Source: Bacillus subtilis (GTDB taxonomy: Bacteria > Bacillota > Bacilli > Bacillales > Bacillaceae_C). From it: a stretch of DNA of 41,935 nucleotides. The notes beneath the pieces were generated by a model. The model did no database searches. It had not been told where the DNA came from and was given only the letters and a program-made list of their open reading frames with translations. Positions 1 through 8,604 of this stretch are shown here, piece after piece. The DNA lies in contig NZ_VTQV01000006.1 of NCBI RefSeq assembly GCF_008764245.1, forward strand, positions 1 to 41,935, written 5' to 3'. A program made the translations under genes and the position numbers. Position 1 is the stretch's first letter, and each line of letters starts with the position of its first letter.

Positions 1-11
1 GCTAACCCCCA

Positions 12-467
12 CTAAATGCGGCGCATTTTGAAGGGGACTGCACCTTCGCTTTTTTGTTCAAATGCTTGTTGGACAGAGTTCACCACCAGTAAAGGCTCAT
101 ACTCCACCTTTACTTTCAGTGCCGCTTGTTTCGCTTGATATTCTTGATCCGCTACCACTATCGCTACAGGTTCTCCGTAGTATCGTACTTTGTCAAATGC
201 AAGTGGAGGGCGGTCGGCAAGAATGGGCCCAATATGATAAGGAAATGAGTCTCCCATCACAATCGCCCTTACACCGGGCGTCTCCCAAGCAGATTTCGTA
301 TCAATCGATTTAATTTTTGCATGAGCCTTTGTGCTTGTGACCAACTTAGCATGTAACATCCCTGGTACCGTAAAATCTCCTACATAGCGGACCGTTCCTG
401 CTGCTTTTTCAACTGCATCGATTCTTGGCTCTGGCTTCCCTATTAAAGAAAAGGGCTGATTCTCCAT
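12..467 (-). pseudogene. Xanthine dehydrogenase molybdenum subunit, N-terminal fragment
   Basis: The translation matches the start of the molybdopterin-binding large subunit of xanthine dehydrogenase (CoxL/XdhA/PucD type): IGKPEPRIDAVEKAAG at the N-terminus, then ADRPPLAFDKVRYYGEP near residues 85-100. Family members are about 750-800 residues, but this frame stops with TAG at 12-14 after about 151 residues. Around residue 140 the family-like reading seems to be lost. The frame that stays open to the window edge reads LQNAPHLVGVS, which resembles the usual NAPLVH-type segment only weakly. This suggests a one-base frameshift near the C run at about 33-36, although the edge hides the rest. I chose the ATG at 465-467 because GGAGG lies 8 nt upstream (476-480); the TTG at 471-473 is too close to it. 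It is divergent from the pucA-like gene, as expected for a purine catabolism cluster. Either a decayed gene or a sequence error. Confidence 0.6.
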
Positions 468-600
468 GCACAAAACCTCCGTACAATAATGAATAAAACT
501 AGCATAACCATATAGACAAGAAATATGTAAAAAATGGATGGAGATTTAAAAAAAGGGAATAATAGACGATTAGAGTAACTTGAGAAAGGGTAAGAACATA

Positions 601-1578
601 ATGGAATTTATTCATGATATCATCGAAAAAATTGTTACAAATGAACAGCCTGCCACTCTCGCCATAATTATTGAGGTGGAAGGATCCTCCTATCGCAAAA
701 AAGGTGCTTGGATGCTATCTATGCCTGATCAACCTCCCATTGGCTTATTAAGCGGAGGCTGCCTTGAACAAGATATACAAGCACAATCGAAATCTCTTTA
801 CGCGACTCAAACAATGAAAAAGCTAGTCTATGACTTAAGTTCCGAGGATGATCTTGGATGGGGAAAAGGAGCGGGATGCAATGGGGAAATTACGGTCTTA
901 CTACGAGACATTGATTCTTCCTTCCGCCAAGCTTTTACCAAAATGTCCTCTTTTTTAAAAATACGGAAACCTGTTTTATATGTGCAGGCCTTACTAGATT
1001 ATAATGACTTTCAACTTTATACAGCTGATCAACCTTCTATTTTCCATGAGCTGTTTAACCGCCCATTCTCTTATGCAAATGGCATCAAAATGGTCAAAGG
1101 CCAGCCTTATTACTACCAAATGATTTGGCCGAAACCACATCTATATATTTTAGGAGCAGGTCCAGATGCTCGTCCACTTACACAATTAGCGGCTTTAGCT
1201 GGGTTTTCCGTTCATGTCTTTGATTGGCGCAAGGCTTATGGGCAAAAACATTACTTTCCAGATGCTGATTCTTTAACGATCGGCAATCTGGCAAATCTTA
1301 CGAATTACACGACTTTTGGTGAATTGGATTTTATCATCCTTATGACACATGATTTTCAACAAGATGCCCAATTACTCGAACAACTCCAACATACAAAACT
1401 ACGCTATTTGGGAATATTGGGTTCCAAAAAAAGAACGAAACGTTTATTGAAGAACAATCCTCTCCCCAACCATCTTTATACCCCTGTTGGTCTAGCAATC
1501 GGGGCAGAAGGACCTACAGAAATCGCGATTAGCATTGTTGCTGAATTAATTGCCATTCAACGAGGAAAAATAATATGA
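601..1578 (+). CDS. pucA: XdhC/CoxI-family molybdoenzyme maturation protein (PucA-like)
   Basis: A 325-residue protein of the XdhC/CoxI family. Members help load the sulfurated molybdenum cofactor into xanthine dehydrogenase; B. subtilis PucA is about the same length. The N-terminal XdhC domain carries LLSGGCLEQDI and GAGCNGEITVLL. The C-terminal Rossmann-like domain has the glycine-rich YILGAGPDARPL near residue 180 and the ILGSKKR segment typical of the family. The ATG at 601 is preferred over the TTG at 580, because the purine stretch GAAAGGG lies about 10 nt before 601. The gene overlaps the next by 4 nt (ATGA), so the two are translationally coupled, and it is divergent from the xanthine dehydrogenase subunit fragment. 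That context supports a role in purine or related molybdoenzyme catabolism. If the neighbouring subunit is truly broken, the chaperone may serve another molybdoenzyme outside the window. Confidence 0.85.
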   Translation: MEFIHDIIEKIVTNEQPATLAIIIEVEGSSYRKKGAWMLSMPDQPPIGLLSGGCLEQDIQAQSKSLYATQTMKKLVYDLSSEDDLGWGKGAGCNGEITVLLRDIDSSFRQAFTKMSSFLKIRKPVLYVQALLDYNDFQLYTADQPSIFHELFNRPFSYANGIKMVKGQPYYYQMIWPKPHLYILGAGPDARPLTQLAALAGFSVHVFDWRKAYGQKHYFPDADSLTIGNLANLTNYTTFGELDFIILMTHDFQQDAQLLEQLQHTKLRYLGILGSKKRTKRLLKNNPLPNHLYTPVGLAIGAEGPTEIAISIVAELIAIQRGKII

Positions 1579-2204
1579 AAATAGCCGGTGTTTATTTGGC
1601 GGCTGGTAAAAGTATAAGAATGGGAAGAAAAAAGTTAGCCTTACCGATCCGCACTACAACGATTGGAAGTATGGCTTTACGAGAAGCTGTCCATTCTTCC
1701 TTAACCCAAATATATATCGTTTCCAATGGGGATCATACTTGGGTAGATCAAGATTTGTTGACCAATAAAAAATGTACGTTTATTCCATGTCCAACAGCAT
1801 CACTTGGACAGTCGGAATCCTTAAAATGGGGTGTAAAGCATGCCGCAGAGGAAAAAATGGATGCCATTATCGTTTTGCTTGCAGATCAACCCCTTATTTT
1901 TACAAAAATCATTGATCAACTCATCATTGATTTTAAAAATAAGCCCTCATTAGATTATGTGTCAACATCTATAAATGGAATGATCATGCCACCCATTTTA
2001 TTTTCTTCCACAATGTTTTCTAAAATGGAATCGTTAGAAGGAGATAAAGGTGCGAAAGTTTTGTTAAAGGATAAATCCTTACAAGGGAAAAAGCTAATCT
2101 CGGGAAATCAAATGTATTTTTTTGATGTGGATACGGAGGAAGATTATCGAAAATTGTTGTCATATTCGAACAAGTCATTTGAAAAAGGGGACGATCATTG
2201 TTAA
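1575..2204 (+). CDS. pucB: MocA/PucB-like molybdenum cofactor nucleotidyltransferase
   Basis: A 209-residue MobA-like NTP transferase. The nucleotide-binding signature lies at the N-terminus (VYLAAGKSIRMG followed by KKLALPI). GQSESLKWGV and LADQPLI appear in the middle, as in MocA-type CTP:molybdopterin cytidylyltransferases and B. subtilis PucB. These enzymes attach a nucleotide to molybdopterin for the xanthine dehydrogenase family. The ATG overlaps the stop of the XdhC gene by 4 nt, a standard coupling for this pair. The family is clear; whether CMP or another nucleotide is transferred cannot be read from the sequence. Confidence 0.85.
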   Translation: MKIAGVYLAAGKSIRMGRKKLALPIRTTTIGSMALREAVHSSLTQIYIVSNGDHTWVDQDLLTNKKCTFIPCPTASLGQSESLKWGVKHAAEEKMDAIIVLLADQPLIFTKIIDQLIIDFKNKPSLDYVSTSINGMIMPPILFSSTMFSKMESLEGDKGAKVLLKDKSLQGKKLISGNQMYFFDVDTEEDYRKLLSYSNKSFEKGDDHC

Positions 2205-2245
2205 GGTAAAATAATGAAAAAATTTGTAAATGAAAGGAAAACGGC

Positions 2246-3805
2246 ATGAAGAAAATTTCGAATGTATTTTGGATATCTGCTGCTATCTTAGTTATTGCAG
2301 TTATTTTTGGAGTTGCAGCACCAGATAGCTTTGAAGTCATGACCTCTAATGTGAAAGATTTTATTACAACTAGATTTGGTTGGTATTATTTAATTTTAGT
2401 TTCGGTGATTGTCCTCTTTTGTATCTTTCTTAGCTTTAGTCCTGTCGGAACAATCCGACTAGGGAAACAAGATGATCGACCTGAGTTTTCTCGAACCTCA
2501 TGGTTTGCGATGCTCTTTAGTGCCGGCATGGGAATTGGTTTAGTCTTTTGGGGAGCAGCAGAGCCTATTTCCCATTTTGCCATTAACCCAGCCACTGCTG
2601 AGCCTGGTTCAGACGAAGCGATAAAGGAATCCATGCGTTATACATTCTTTCATTGGGGGATTCACGCGTGGGCGATCTATGCATTTGTTGGATTAAGCCT
2701 TGCCTTCTTCAATTTCCGGAAAGACCGACCAGGCTTGATCAGTGCCACATTAGAACCGATATTAGGTAAATATGCGAAAGGGAGACTTGCCGTATTGGTC
2801 GACATCATCGCTGTTGTAGCTACGGTGATTGGGGTCTCCACAACGCTAGGCTTTGGGGCTGCCCAAATCAATGGTGGACTTGCTTACCTTTTTGATGTCC
2901 CCATTTCCTTTCCGATCCAGCTTATTATCATTGCGATTGTCACAGTCTTATTTCTGATGTCAGCTTGGTCCGGAATAAGTAAAGGAATTAAGTATCTGAG
3001 CAATATAAATATGGTTTTAGCCGTACTATTACTCATTTTAGTCTTTATCATTGGCCCTAGTTTATTTATTTTAAATATGTTTACGGATACGATTGGGCTT
3101 TATTTGCAAAACTTAATTCAGATGAGTTTTCGCATTGCTCCTTTGAGTCCTGGTCATCGAGAATGGATTAACGATTGGACAATCTTTTATTGGGCTTGGT
3201 GGATCTCTTGGTCACCTTTTGTTGGTATATTTATTGCCAGAGTTTCCAAGGGACGTACTATTCGAGAATTTGTCATTGGCGTTCTATTGCTTCCAGCCAT
3301 TGTCAGCTTTATTTGGTTTGCAGTATTCGGTGCAACGGCGATGGATGTTCAGCAAGCCGGGGCAGTTGATTTAACGCAATTTGCAACAGAAGAAGTGTTA
3401 TTCGCTGTCTTTCATGAGATGCCATTTTCGATCGTCTTGTCGATTATTGGGATTGCTTTGGTTGCGATCTTTTTTATCACATCGGCAGACTCTGCAACCT
3501 TTGTATTGGGCATGCAAACAACTTACGGATCTCTAACACCACCTAATACAGTCAAGCTTTCATGGGGGATTATTTCAGCAGCCATGGCCTCTATTCTCCT
3601 ATATAGCGGTGGCTTGGACGCATTACAAAATGCCCTAATTATAGCTGCTTTACCTTTTTCCTTCATCATAATCTTGATGATGCTCTCACTCTATAAGGCG
3701 TTAGCCCGTGAGAAAAAAGTGCTGGGACTTGTACGAAGGCCAAGAGAACCAAAACCAGAAAAGAAACGAGAAAGTCACAAAAACAAAGCACATAATAAGG
3801 CATAA
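2246..3805 (+). CDS. BCCT family betaine/choline/carnitine transporter
   Basis: A 519-residue integral membrane protein of the betaine-choline-carnitine transporter family, similar in length to OpuD and BetL. About 12 hydrophobic segments are visible. The family signatures are present: [13 protein letters not shown] near residue 95 and the tryptophan-rich [17 protein letters not shown] near residue 312, the region that forms the aromatic cage for the trimethylammonium group. The C-terminal tail is short and strongly basic (lysine/arginine-rich after about residue 490), as in osmosensing members. The start has a GAAAGGA site about 7 nt upstream. It sits 41 nt after pucB and may share its transcript; no promoter is obvious in between. 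It likely imports a compatible solute by sodium symport. The exact substrate is not determined. Confidence 0.9.
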   Translation: MKKISNVFWISAAILVIAVIFGVAAPDSFEVMTSNVKDFITTRFGWYYLILVSVIVLFCIFLSFSPVGTIRLGKQDDRPEFSRTSWFAMLFSAGMGIGLVFWGAAEPISHFAINPATAEPGSDEAIKESMRYTFFHWGIHAWAIYAFVGLSLAFFNFRKDRPGLISATLEPILGKYAKGRLAVLVDIIAVVATVIGVSTTLGFGAAQINGGLAYLFDVPISFPIQLIIIAIVTVLFLMSAWSGISKGIKYLSNINMVLAVLLLILVFIIGPSLFILNMFTDTIGLYLQNLIQMSFRIAPLSPGHREWINDWTIFYWAWWISWSPFVGIFIARVSKGRTIREFVIGVLLLPAIVSFIWFAVFGATAMDVQQAGAVDLTQFATEEVLFAVFHEMPFSIVLSIIGIALVAIFFITSADSATFVLGMQTTYGSLTPPNTVKLSWGIISAAMASILLYSGGLDALQNALIIAALPFSFIIILMMLSLYKALAREKKVLGLVRRPREPKPEKKRESHKNKAHNKA

Positions 3806-3814
3806 AGGCGTAAA

Positions 3815-3847
3815 ACCCGGTATTCCTTTTGGAATCCGGGTTTTTTA
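3815..3847 (+). terminator. Rho-independent terminator after the BCCT gene
   Basis: The stem pairs ACCCGG-ATTCC-type arms (3815-3826 with 3831-3841, one bulged T at 3821) around a TTTT loop and is followed by six Ts. An A run precedes the left arm, so it could also act weakly for the convergent blaR1 gene ending at 3906. Confidence 0.9.
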
Positions 3848-3905
3848 ATGGAGAATTTCCGTTATGATTCGAAATAGGCATCAAATACCTTTCGCGGGAT
3901 ATCGT

Positions 3906-5702
3906 TTAATGCCAATAAATGTTCTTATCATCTAATATATGCTTGGCAATGTCCGCTGCCTTACTGCCATTTGCTCCATTTTTTTGAATATGAATAGCAA
4001 AATAATAGAAATGTCCTGCCTCTTCCACATAACCAATAAACCAACCATTCTCATCTTGGCCGTTAATTGTACCAGTACCTGTTTTCCCAAACAATTGTCC
4101 TTTTTCTTTCTCCTCAATCGAGATGGCTTGTTTAACAGCTTGAATATTTTCTTCTTTAAAACCAAAGTTGTTTTCTTCTAACGCAACTAGTAATTCCACT
4201 TGTTCAATCGGAGAAATTTTTAAGGTAGATTCCATCCAGTACCTATCTAACTGCCCAGAAAGATCCTCGTTTCCGTATTTTATTTTGTGAAAATAATCTT
4301 GAAGCTGTTTTTTACCAACTTTCTGATCGAGGTTTTGAAAATACCAATTTACTGAACTTCCCATTGCTGTAGATAAATTGTGATTTTGATTCCATTCTTT
4401 ATAAGGAGAAACTTTTCCATCCCAAACCTGATCATTGCTGTCCGCAGATATCACTTTTGATTCCAAGGCAAATAAGGCTGAGTAAATTTTATATGTGCTA
4501 TTGGGGGATACCCTTTGTTGACTCATTTCTCGATTATAAATTTGATATTGCTTTTTTGTGGCATCATATAAAACAAAACTACCTTCGTGACCATTAAAAT
4601 AGTCACTTAAATCTTCATAGCTAATATTTTTTTCGGTAAATTCATAAACATCATCCGAACTGGCTGCAACATAGGTAAAGGGAGTAATACTTAATACAAA
4701 AATCCCTAAAGCTATACAAATTACTTTGCTTTTCCATTTTAGTACTTGCGAATCTCTAGTATACTTAGCAATGTTCAGGATCCTTTGTTTTATTTGTTTT
4801 TTCGTCCCACCCATCCCTGAGGCAAATTGTTGATACACACGATCATTTTTTCCACTCGCAAAGTGAATGATTGTCTGCCCGTATTCAATATATCTACGTT
4901 CATCTATGAGATTCAGCACAGACGCATCACAAGCTAATTCACGGTCTATTCTCATACGTTTTAAGGCATACCAAACGAAAGGATTAAACCAATACATAAT
5001 TTGCAAGACCCACATGCCATAATTAACAAGCACATCTTTGCTTTTTTGATGGCTAAGTTCATGTAAAAAAACATATTTTAATTCGATTAATGAAAATTCC
5101 TCACGGGTCTTTATCGGTAATAGTATATATGGTTTTACCAGCCCTAGGGTTACAGGAGAGTTTACCACCGAACTTTCCTGCAATAATACGTCCCTTTTTA
5201 CCCCAACAATCTCCTTACACTCTTGTAACAACGCCTTTATTTTTTGATCTTTTATAAACGAGGCTGATTTTTTTATCTGTCGAATTTGAACATTAGAAAA
5301 AATGATCCAGCCAATCAATATGATTACCCCAATCCCCCAAATGCTCATAGCCGCATTGAATACAAATTCAGGTGTTGACCTGTTAACAGATATGGCAAAA
5401 TCACGTAACAAATCACTGTTTTCTATTTGGGAGACTGCGGGTCCATTGACTTTTTCTTTAGTGAAAGAGGGAGTTTTATTTTGGGCAAGCAAAGTTCTAA
5501 AAAGGTCTGGTATTGCTCCAAGGTTGAAAAAATCCCACGGAAAAAAGGGAGTTATCAGGGGGATGGATAGAAAGAACCAAATTTTGTAATGTGCTTTAAT
5601 AGAAAGGTGCTTTCCCAATCCCTTTTTGAGCAAAAGAATCGTTATAATAAGCAAAGTGACTAGAAGTGTACTTAGCAAAAAACGCTGGATAAAGGTATCC
5701 AT
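3906..5702 (-). CDS. blaR1: BlaR1/MecR1-type beta-lactam sensor-transducer
   Basis: A 598-residue membrane sensor that detects beta-lactams outside the cell and triggers loss of the BlaI repressor inside. The order is: N-terminal membrane segments and a gluzincin (M56) protease domain, with HELSH at residues 214-218 and a likely third zinc ligand at E255 in RELACDA; a further membrane segment at about 326-346; then an extracellular penicillin-binding domain of class D type. In that domain STYK lies at 402-405 (S402 is the expected acylated serine), SVN at 450-452 and KTGT at 540-543. All catalytic motifs are intact and the length is normal for the family. Its ATG overlaps the blaI stop by one base (TAATG), giving tight coupling. 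Direct autoregulation through the upstream blaI operator is expected. Confidence 0.95.
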   Translation of the reverse strand: MDTFIQRFLLSTLLVTLLIITILLLKKGLGKHLSIKAHYKIWFFLSIPLITPFFPWDFFNLGAIPDLFRTLLAQNKTPSFTKEKVNGPAVSQIENSDLLRDFAISVNRSTPEFVFNAAMSIWGIGVIILIGWIIFSNVQIRQIKKSASFIKDQKIKALLQECKEIVGVKRDVLLQESSVVNSPVTLGLVKPYILLPIKTREEFSLIELKYVFLHELSHQKSKDVLVNYGMWVLQIMYWFNPFVWYALKRMRIDRELACDASVLNLIDERRYIEYGQTIIHFASGKNDRVYQQFASGMGGTKKQIKQRILNIAKYTRDSQVLKWKSKVICIALGIFVLSITPFTYVAASSDDVYEFTEKNISYEDLSDYFNGHEGSFVLYDATKKQYQIYNREMSQQRVSPNSTYKIYSALFALESKVISADSNDQVWDGKVSPYKEWNQNHNLSTAMGSSVNWYFQNLDQKVGKKQLQDYFHKIKYGNEDLSGQLDRYWMESTLKISPIEQVELLVALEENNFGFKEENIQAVKQAISIEEKEKGQLFGKTGTGTINGQDENGWFIGYVEEAGHFYYFAIHIQKNGANGSKAADIAKHILDDKNIYWH

Positions 5703-6091
5703 TATTCTCCCCCTTCTTTCATTTCCCTCTCAGATAATATTGCTTTTAGTTCATTTATATCTTCCTTTGATAACTGATCATTTTCAATAAAGTTTAACAC
5801 CATGGAATTTAATGTACCATTAAAGAACTGTTTAAGAAATAATTTACTTTTTTGTTCAACATATTCATGCTGTTGAACTAATGATGTGTAGACAAATACT
5901 CTGCCATCTTTTCTCGTTTGCAAAGCCTTTTTCTTTACCAGGCGGGTAAGCATTGTTTGAATCGTATTCGGTTTCCAATCAATTATTTCCATGACCTTCT
6001 CAACAACCTCAGGAGTTGAAATTGGCTCATATTCCCATACAATTTTCATCACTTCATATTCTGCTTCCGATATTTGCGGAATCTCTCTCAT
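5702..6091 (-). CDS. blaI: BlaI/MecI-family transcriptional repressor
   Basis: A 129-residue winged-helix repressor, the size of B. licheniformis BlaI. The N-terminal half has the family pattern ISEAEYEVMKIVWE and the recognition region WKPNTIQTMLTRLVKKK. The C-terminal half (about 80-129) is the dimerisation part that BlaR1 signalling disables. I chose the ATG at 6089-6091 because GGGGGAGC lies just upstream (6095-6102) and because it gives the standard family N-terminus; a longer frame adds 21 non-conserved residues. It is first in the blaI-blaR1 unit, and its own promoter carries a BlaI-type dyad. It should also repress the pbp gene, whose promoter has two such dyads. Confidence 0.95.
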   Translation of the reverse strand: MREIPQISEAEYEVMKIVWEYEPISTPEVVEKVMEIIDWKPNTIQTMLTRLVKKKALQTRKDGRVFVYTSLVQQHEYVEQKSKLFLKQFFNGTLNSMVLNFIENDQLSKEDINELKAILSEREMKEGGE

Positions 6092-6105
6092 TATGCTCCC
6101 CCTAC

Positions 6106-6154
6106 TCTTACATTTGTAGTATTTATTATATAAAATAAATAAGTAGACGGTCAA
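6106..6154 (-). promoter_or_regulatory. blaI promoter with BlaI-type operator
   Basis: Read on the minus strand, a -35 TTGACC (6149-6154) and a -10 TATAAT (6125-6130) are 18 bp apart. Immediately downstream, 6106-6121 matches 13 of 16 positions of the perfect dyad TACTACATATGTAGTA seen at the pbp promoter. Known BlaI/MecI operators have the core TACA-N2-TGTA, which is present here. The position over the transcription start fits autorepression. Confidence 0.85.
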
Positions 6155-6167
6155 ATCGAGTATTTGT

Positions 6168-8207
6168 TCATTCCCCCCATTTTTGAAAATAAGAATATAA
6201 CTTTTCCATAAATGTTTGATTTAATTGGGTTGCAGAATTCCCCGCTGTATAATTTTCCACGAGTGAAACAACCAAGAAATCGTCATCGTCTGTATCAAAA
6301 GCAAGTAAAAAGCTGTTTTCATTCCCCTGTTCGCCTTGTTTCATTTTTAACTCCGCTGTTCCGGTCTTGGCAGCTAAATGATGCTGTGAATTGTATAAAG
6401 AATGGGCCGTTCCATTTGGATCACGAACTACCTTAACCAAACTTGCTTTTATTTCATTTGCTGTTGAACTTGTGAATGCTGATTTCGTTTTTCTTTCTTT
6501 TTGGTCTTTTAATAATCGCGGATAAACAATATCGCCATCGTTCTGAAAAACAGAGTACATCGTCGCCTGCTGAATAGGATTCATTAATAATTCCCCTTGT
6601 CCATATGCCGTATCCGCTAGTAAGATTTCTGAATCGAATTGAGCTTGATTCGAAATTTGCGCGGGATTCATGGCGATTGGTAAATCTAATTCCTCCCCAA
6701 AGATAAATGGCTTCAAGCCATTCCTAAACGTCTTCTCTCCCATTTCTAAAGCTTCTTGCGCAAAATAAATATTATCTGAGTAAATTAAAGCCTGTCTCAT
6801 ATCCACCTTTTTCACATCAGAAACACGGGTCACAGAATAGCCTCCCCAACTTTCATCCTTCTGCCAATTTAAACCGTCTATTTCTCTCACCTTATCTGGA
6901 CGTGTCACATTCGCATCAAGACCTATGCCAGCAGTGATCGTCTTAAATGTTGATCCGGGCGCATAACCGACCGCAAACCTAGAGACAAATGGCTTATCCT
7001 CATCATTCGCATAATCATTATAATCATCCTGAGATATCCCTTGAACCATTTTATTAGGATCAAATGATGGGGAGCTAACCAAAGCATAGAGACCACCATT
7101 TTTTGGATTCATTACGACTGTTGACCCCGCATTTCCCTTTAAATGTTCAAAGGCTTCCTTCTGAATATAAGCATCAATTGTTAATTGGATATTTTCTCCA
7201 TTCACCTTCTCCACTTTTTGGATTTCTTGCTTTTTCTCTCCATGCTCATTGGCAATAAAGAGTTCACCACCACCTTTGCCCCGTAACTCCTTATCAAAGG
7301 CTCTTTCTAATCCCATTTTCCCAACCATATCTACTTCAGATAATTGCGGATTTTTTTCTAAATCTTCCTTTGTGACTTTTCCAACATAACCGATTAAATT
7401 GGCCGCAGCCTCTTTTAATGGATAGTAGCGAACTTTAGCATCTTGATAAGCAACCCCTGGTAATTCTTTTACTTGATCAGGTTCAATGATTTTAAGAGGA
7501 ACGAATAAATCTTCTTTTATCCAACTTTGTTGTAATGTTTCATGCAACCCATCTATCGAAATATCAAATTGTTTACTTATTTTTTGAAGCCTCTTTTCTT
7601 TTTCCTTTCCCCGAGCTAGGTCCTCCGGAACAATCCCAACCCAATAAAAATCCTCATTTGCTGCCAATTTATTACCAAGCTGGTCCATAATTTCACCACG
7701 CTCTGCTGGATATGTGCGAAACGCCACTTTATCCTTTCCTTCCATTCCTGGAAAAATGAGCGAAGGATCCCATTTAATAAAATAGTCCTGATCCCTTTTC
7801 ACAATCTTTGTCTGAAACTCCAAATTATCTATCTTTCCTAAAGGGGTTGTAAAGCTTAGCTGAAATGAAAAAGTTTGCTCATCATCATCTACTTTTTCTA
7901 TGGTCATCTTAGAGGCACGGATGTTTTGTATGGGAATGCCATTAAAAATATGATCATATTTATCTGTTACTTCGTCTATTGTATAACCAAGTGTCGTGTA
8001 TGAATCTTCATCAAGCAAATCATTCAAATCCGCATATTCTTTATCCTCTAAAACCTGAAGAAAATGTTTTGCTACTTCTTGAACTTGATCACGATCATCT
8101 GCCTGTATGAATTGTAAGAGGCCAAATCCCCCGATCCCTATTATTATAAAAAACATCACCAAATATAGAATGACTTTTCGCCTTCTTTTCTTCATTCTAC
8201 TTGTCAT
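6168..8207 (-). CDS. Class B penicillin-binding protein with MecA N-terminal domain (PbpC/PBP2a-like)
   Basis: A 679-residue D,D-transpeptidase anchored by one membrane segment (about 12-33). The order is: NTF2-like MecA_N domain (about 37-150), PBP dimerisation domain (about 155-320, with RTYPAERGEI), then transpeptidase. The active-site motifs are STFK at 419-422, SDN at 477-479 and KTGT at 614-617, all intact. This is the architecture of S. aureus PBP2a and B. subtilis PbpC (PBP3), enzymes of low beta-lactam affinity. It lies just upstream of blaI-blaR1 on the same strand, behind two BlaI-type dyads, so beta-lactam induction is a strong inference. The ATG at 8205-8207 has AAAGGA about 12 nt upstream; the ATG four codons later is also possible. 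Actual drug affinity cannot be read from sequence. Confidence 0.93.
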   Translation of the reverse strand: MTSRMKKRRRKVILYLVMFFIIIGIGGFGLLQFIQADDRDQVQEVAKHFLQVLEDKEYADLNDLLDEDSYTTLGYTIDEVTDKYDHIFNGIPIQNIRASKMTIEKVDDDEQTFSFQLSFTTPLGKIDNLEFQTKIVKRDQDYFIKWDPSLIFPGMEGKDKVAFRTYPAERGEIMDQLGNKLAANEDFYWVGIVPEDLARGKEKEKRLQKISKQFDISIDGLHETLQQSWIKEDLFVPLKIIEPDQVKELPGVAYQDAKVRYYPLKEAAANLIGYVGKVTKEDLEKNPQLSEVDMVGKMGLERAFDKELRGKGGGELFIANEHGEKKQEIQKVEKVNGENIQLTIDAYIQKEAFEHLKGNAGSTVVMNPKNGGLYALVSSPSFDPNKMVQGISQDDYNDYANDEDKPFVSRFAVGYAPGSTFKTITAGIGLDANVTRPDKVREIDGLNWQKDESWGGYSVTRVSDVKKVDMRQALIYSDNIYFAQEALEMGEKTFRNGLKPFIFGEELDLPIAMNPAQISNQAQFDSEILLADTAYGQGELLMNPIQQATMYSVFQNDGDIVYPRLLKDQKERKTKSAFTSSTANEIKASLVKVVRDPNGTAHSLYNSQHHLAAKTGTAELKMKQGEQGNENSFLLAFDTDDDDFLVVSLVENYTAGNSATQLNQTFMEKLYSYFQKWGE

Positions 8208-8240
8208 ATATTCATTTCATCCTTTAACTGTTTGATTAAA

Positions 8241-8282
8241 TACTACATATGTAGTATTTATGGGTAAACTACATTCGTAGTA
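8241..8282. promoter_or_regulatory. Tandem BlaI-type operators of the pbp gene
   Basis: Position 8241-8256 is a perfect 16-bp palindrome, TACTACATATGTAGTA. A second site at 8267-8282 (AACTACATTCGTAGTA) matches 13 of its 16 positions. Their centres are 26 bp apart, about two and a half helical turns. The upstream site lies at the expected transcription start and the other in the leader, as known for BlaI/MecI operators. Confidence 0.9.
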
Positions 8283-8290
8283 TTTCACTT

Positions 8291-8319
8291 ATTATAGCAC
8301 GCTTCAAGAAAGGATCCAA
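8291..8319 (-). promoter_or_regulatory. Promoter of the pbp gene
   Basis: On the minus strand a perfect -10 TATAAT (8291-8296) lies 17 bp from a weak -35 TTGGAT (8314-8319). The two BlaI-type operators follow directly, so repressor binding would block initiation. Confidence 0.75.
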
Positions 8320-8395
8320 CTAAAAATATTCATACAAGAATCCATCTTTTTATTACTGGTTCCCTTTTTTATTTTAAACATCCTATCCCCAGATA

Positions 8396-8505
8396 ATATC
8401 CACAATATCCACAGATTCACTAATACTTATACACATTTTTATAAATCTATGTCTTTAAACCCTTTTTTACTTTTATAATTTATACTATCCACAGACTTAT
8501 CCACA
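8396..8505 (+). other. Cluster of DnaA-box-like 9-mers
   Basis: Five sites in the same direction lie within 110 bp: ATATCCACA at 8396-8404 and 8405-8413, TTATACACA at 8427-8435, CTATCCACA at 8485-8493 and a perfect TTATCCACA at 8497-8505. The TTATACACA also fits the degenerate consensus TTATNCACA. The surrounding DNA is AT-rich and codes for nothing. No dnaA, dnaN or other origin gene is nearby, so a second DnaA-binding locus is more likely than oriC. Confidence 0.6.
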
Positions 8506-8557
8506 AAGATACTAACAAATCGGCAAACAGCATTCAAAATATATCGGTTGGTCACCA

Positions 8558-8591
8558 TAAAAAAAGCATGCTATTGGCTATGTAGCATGCT
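8558..8591 (-). terminator. Rho-independent terminator of the CNNM-family gene
   Basis: On the minus strand, AGCATGCTA (8583-8591) pairs perfectly with TAGCATGCT (8565-8573), followed by a run of seven Ts. It lies 14 bases past the stop codon of the gene ending at 8605. Confidence 0.9.
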
Positions 8592-8604
8592 ATTCTTCAT
8601 TCCA

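Noticed and set aside
474-600. PucR-type operator between the xanthine dehydrogenase fragment and the pucA-like gene
   Set aside because: I found no convincing match to a known purine-catabolism regulator site in this divergent region.
8396-8505. Chromosomal origin of replication
   Set aside because: No dnaA, dnaN, recF or rpmH nearby, and the number of sites is small for a Bacillus oriC.
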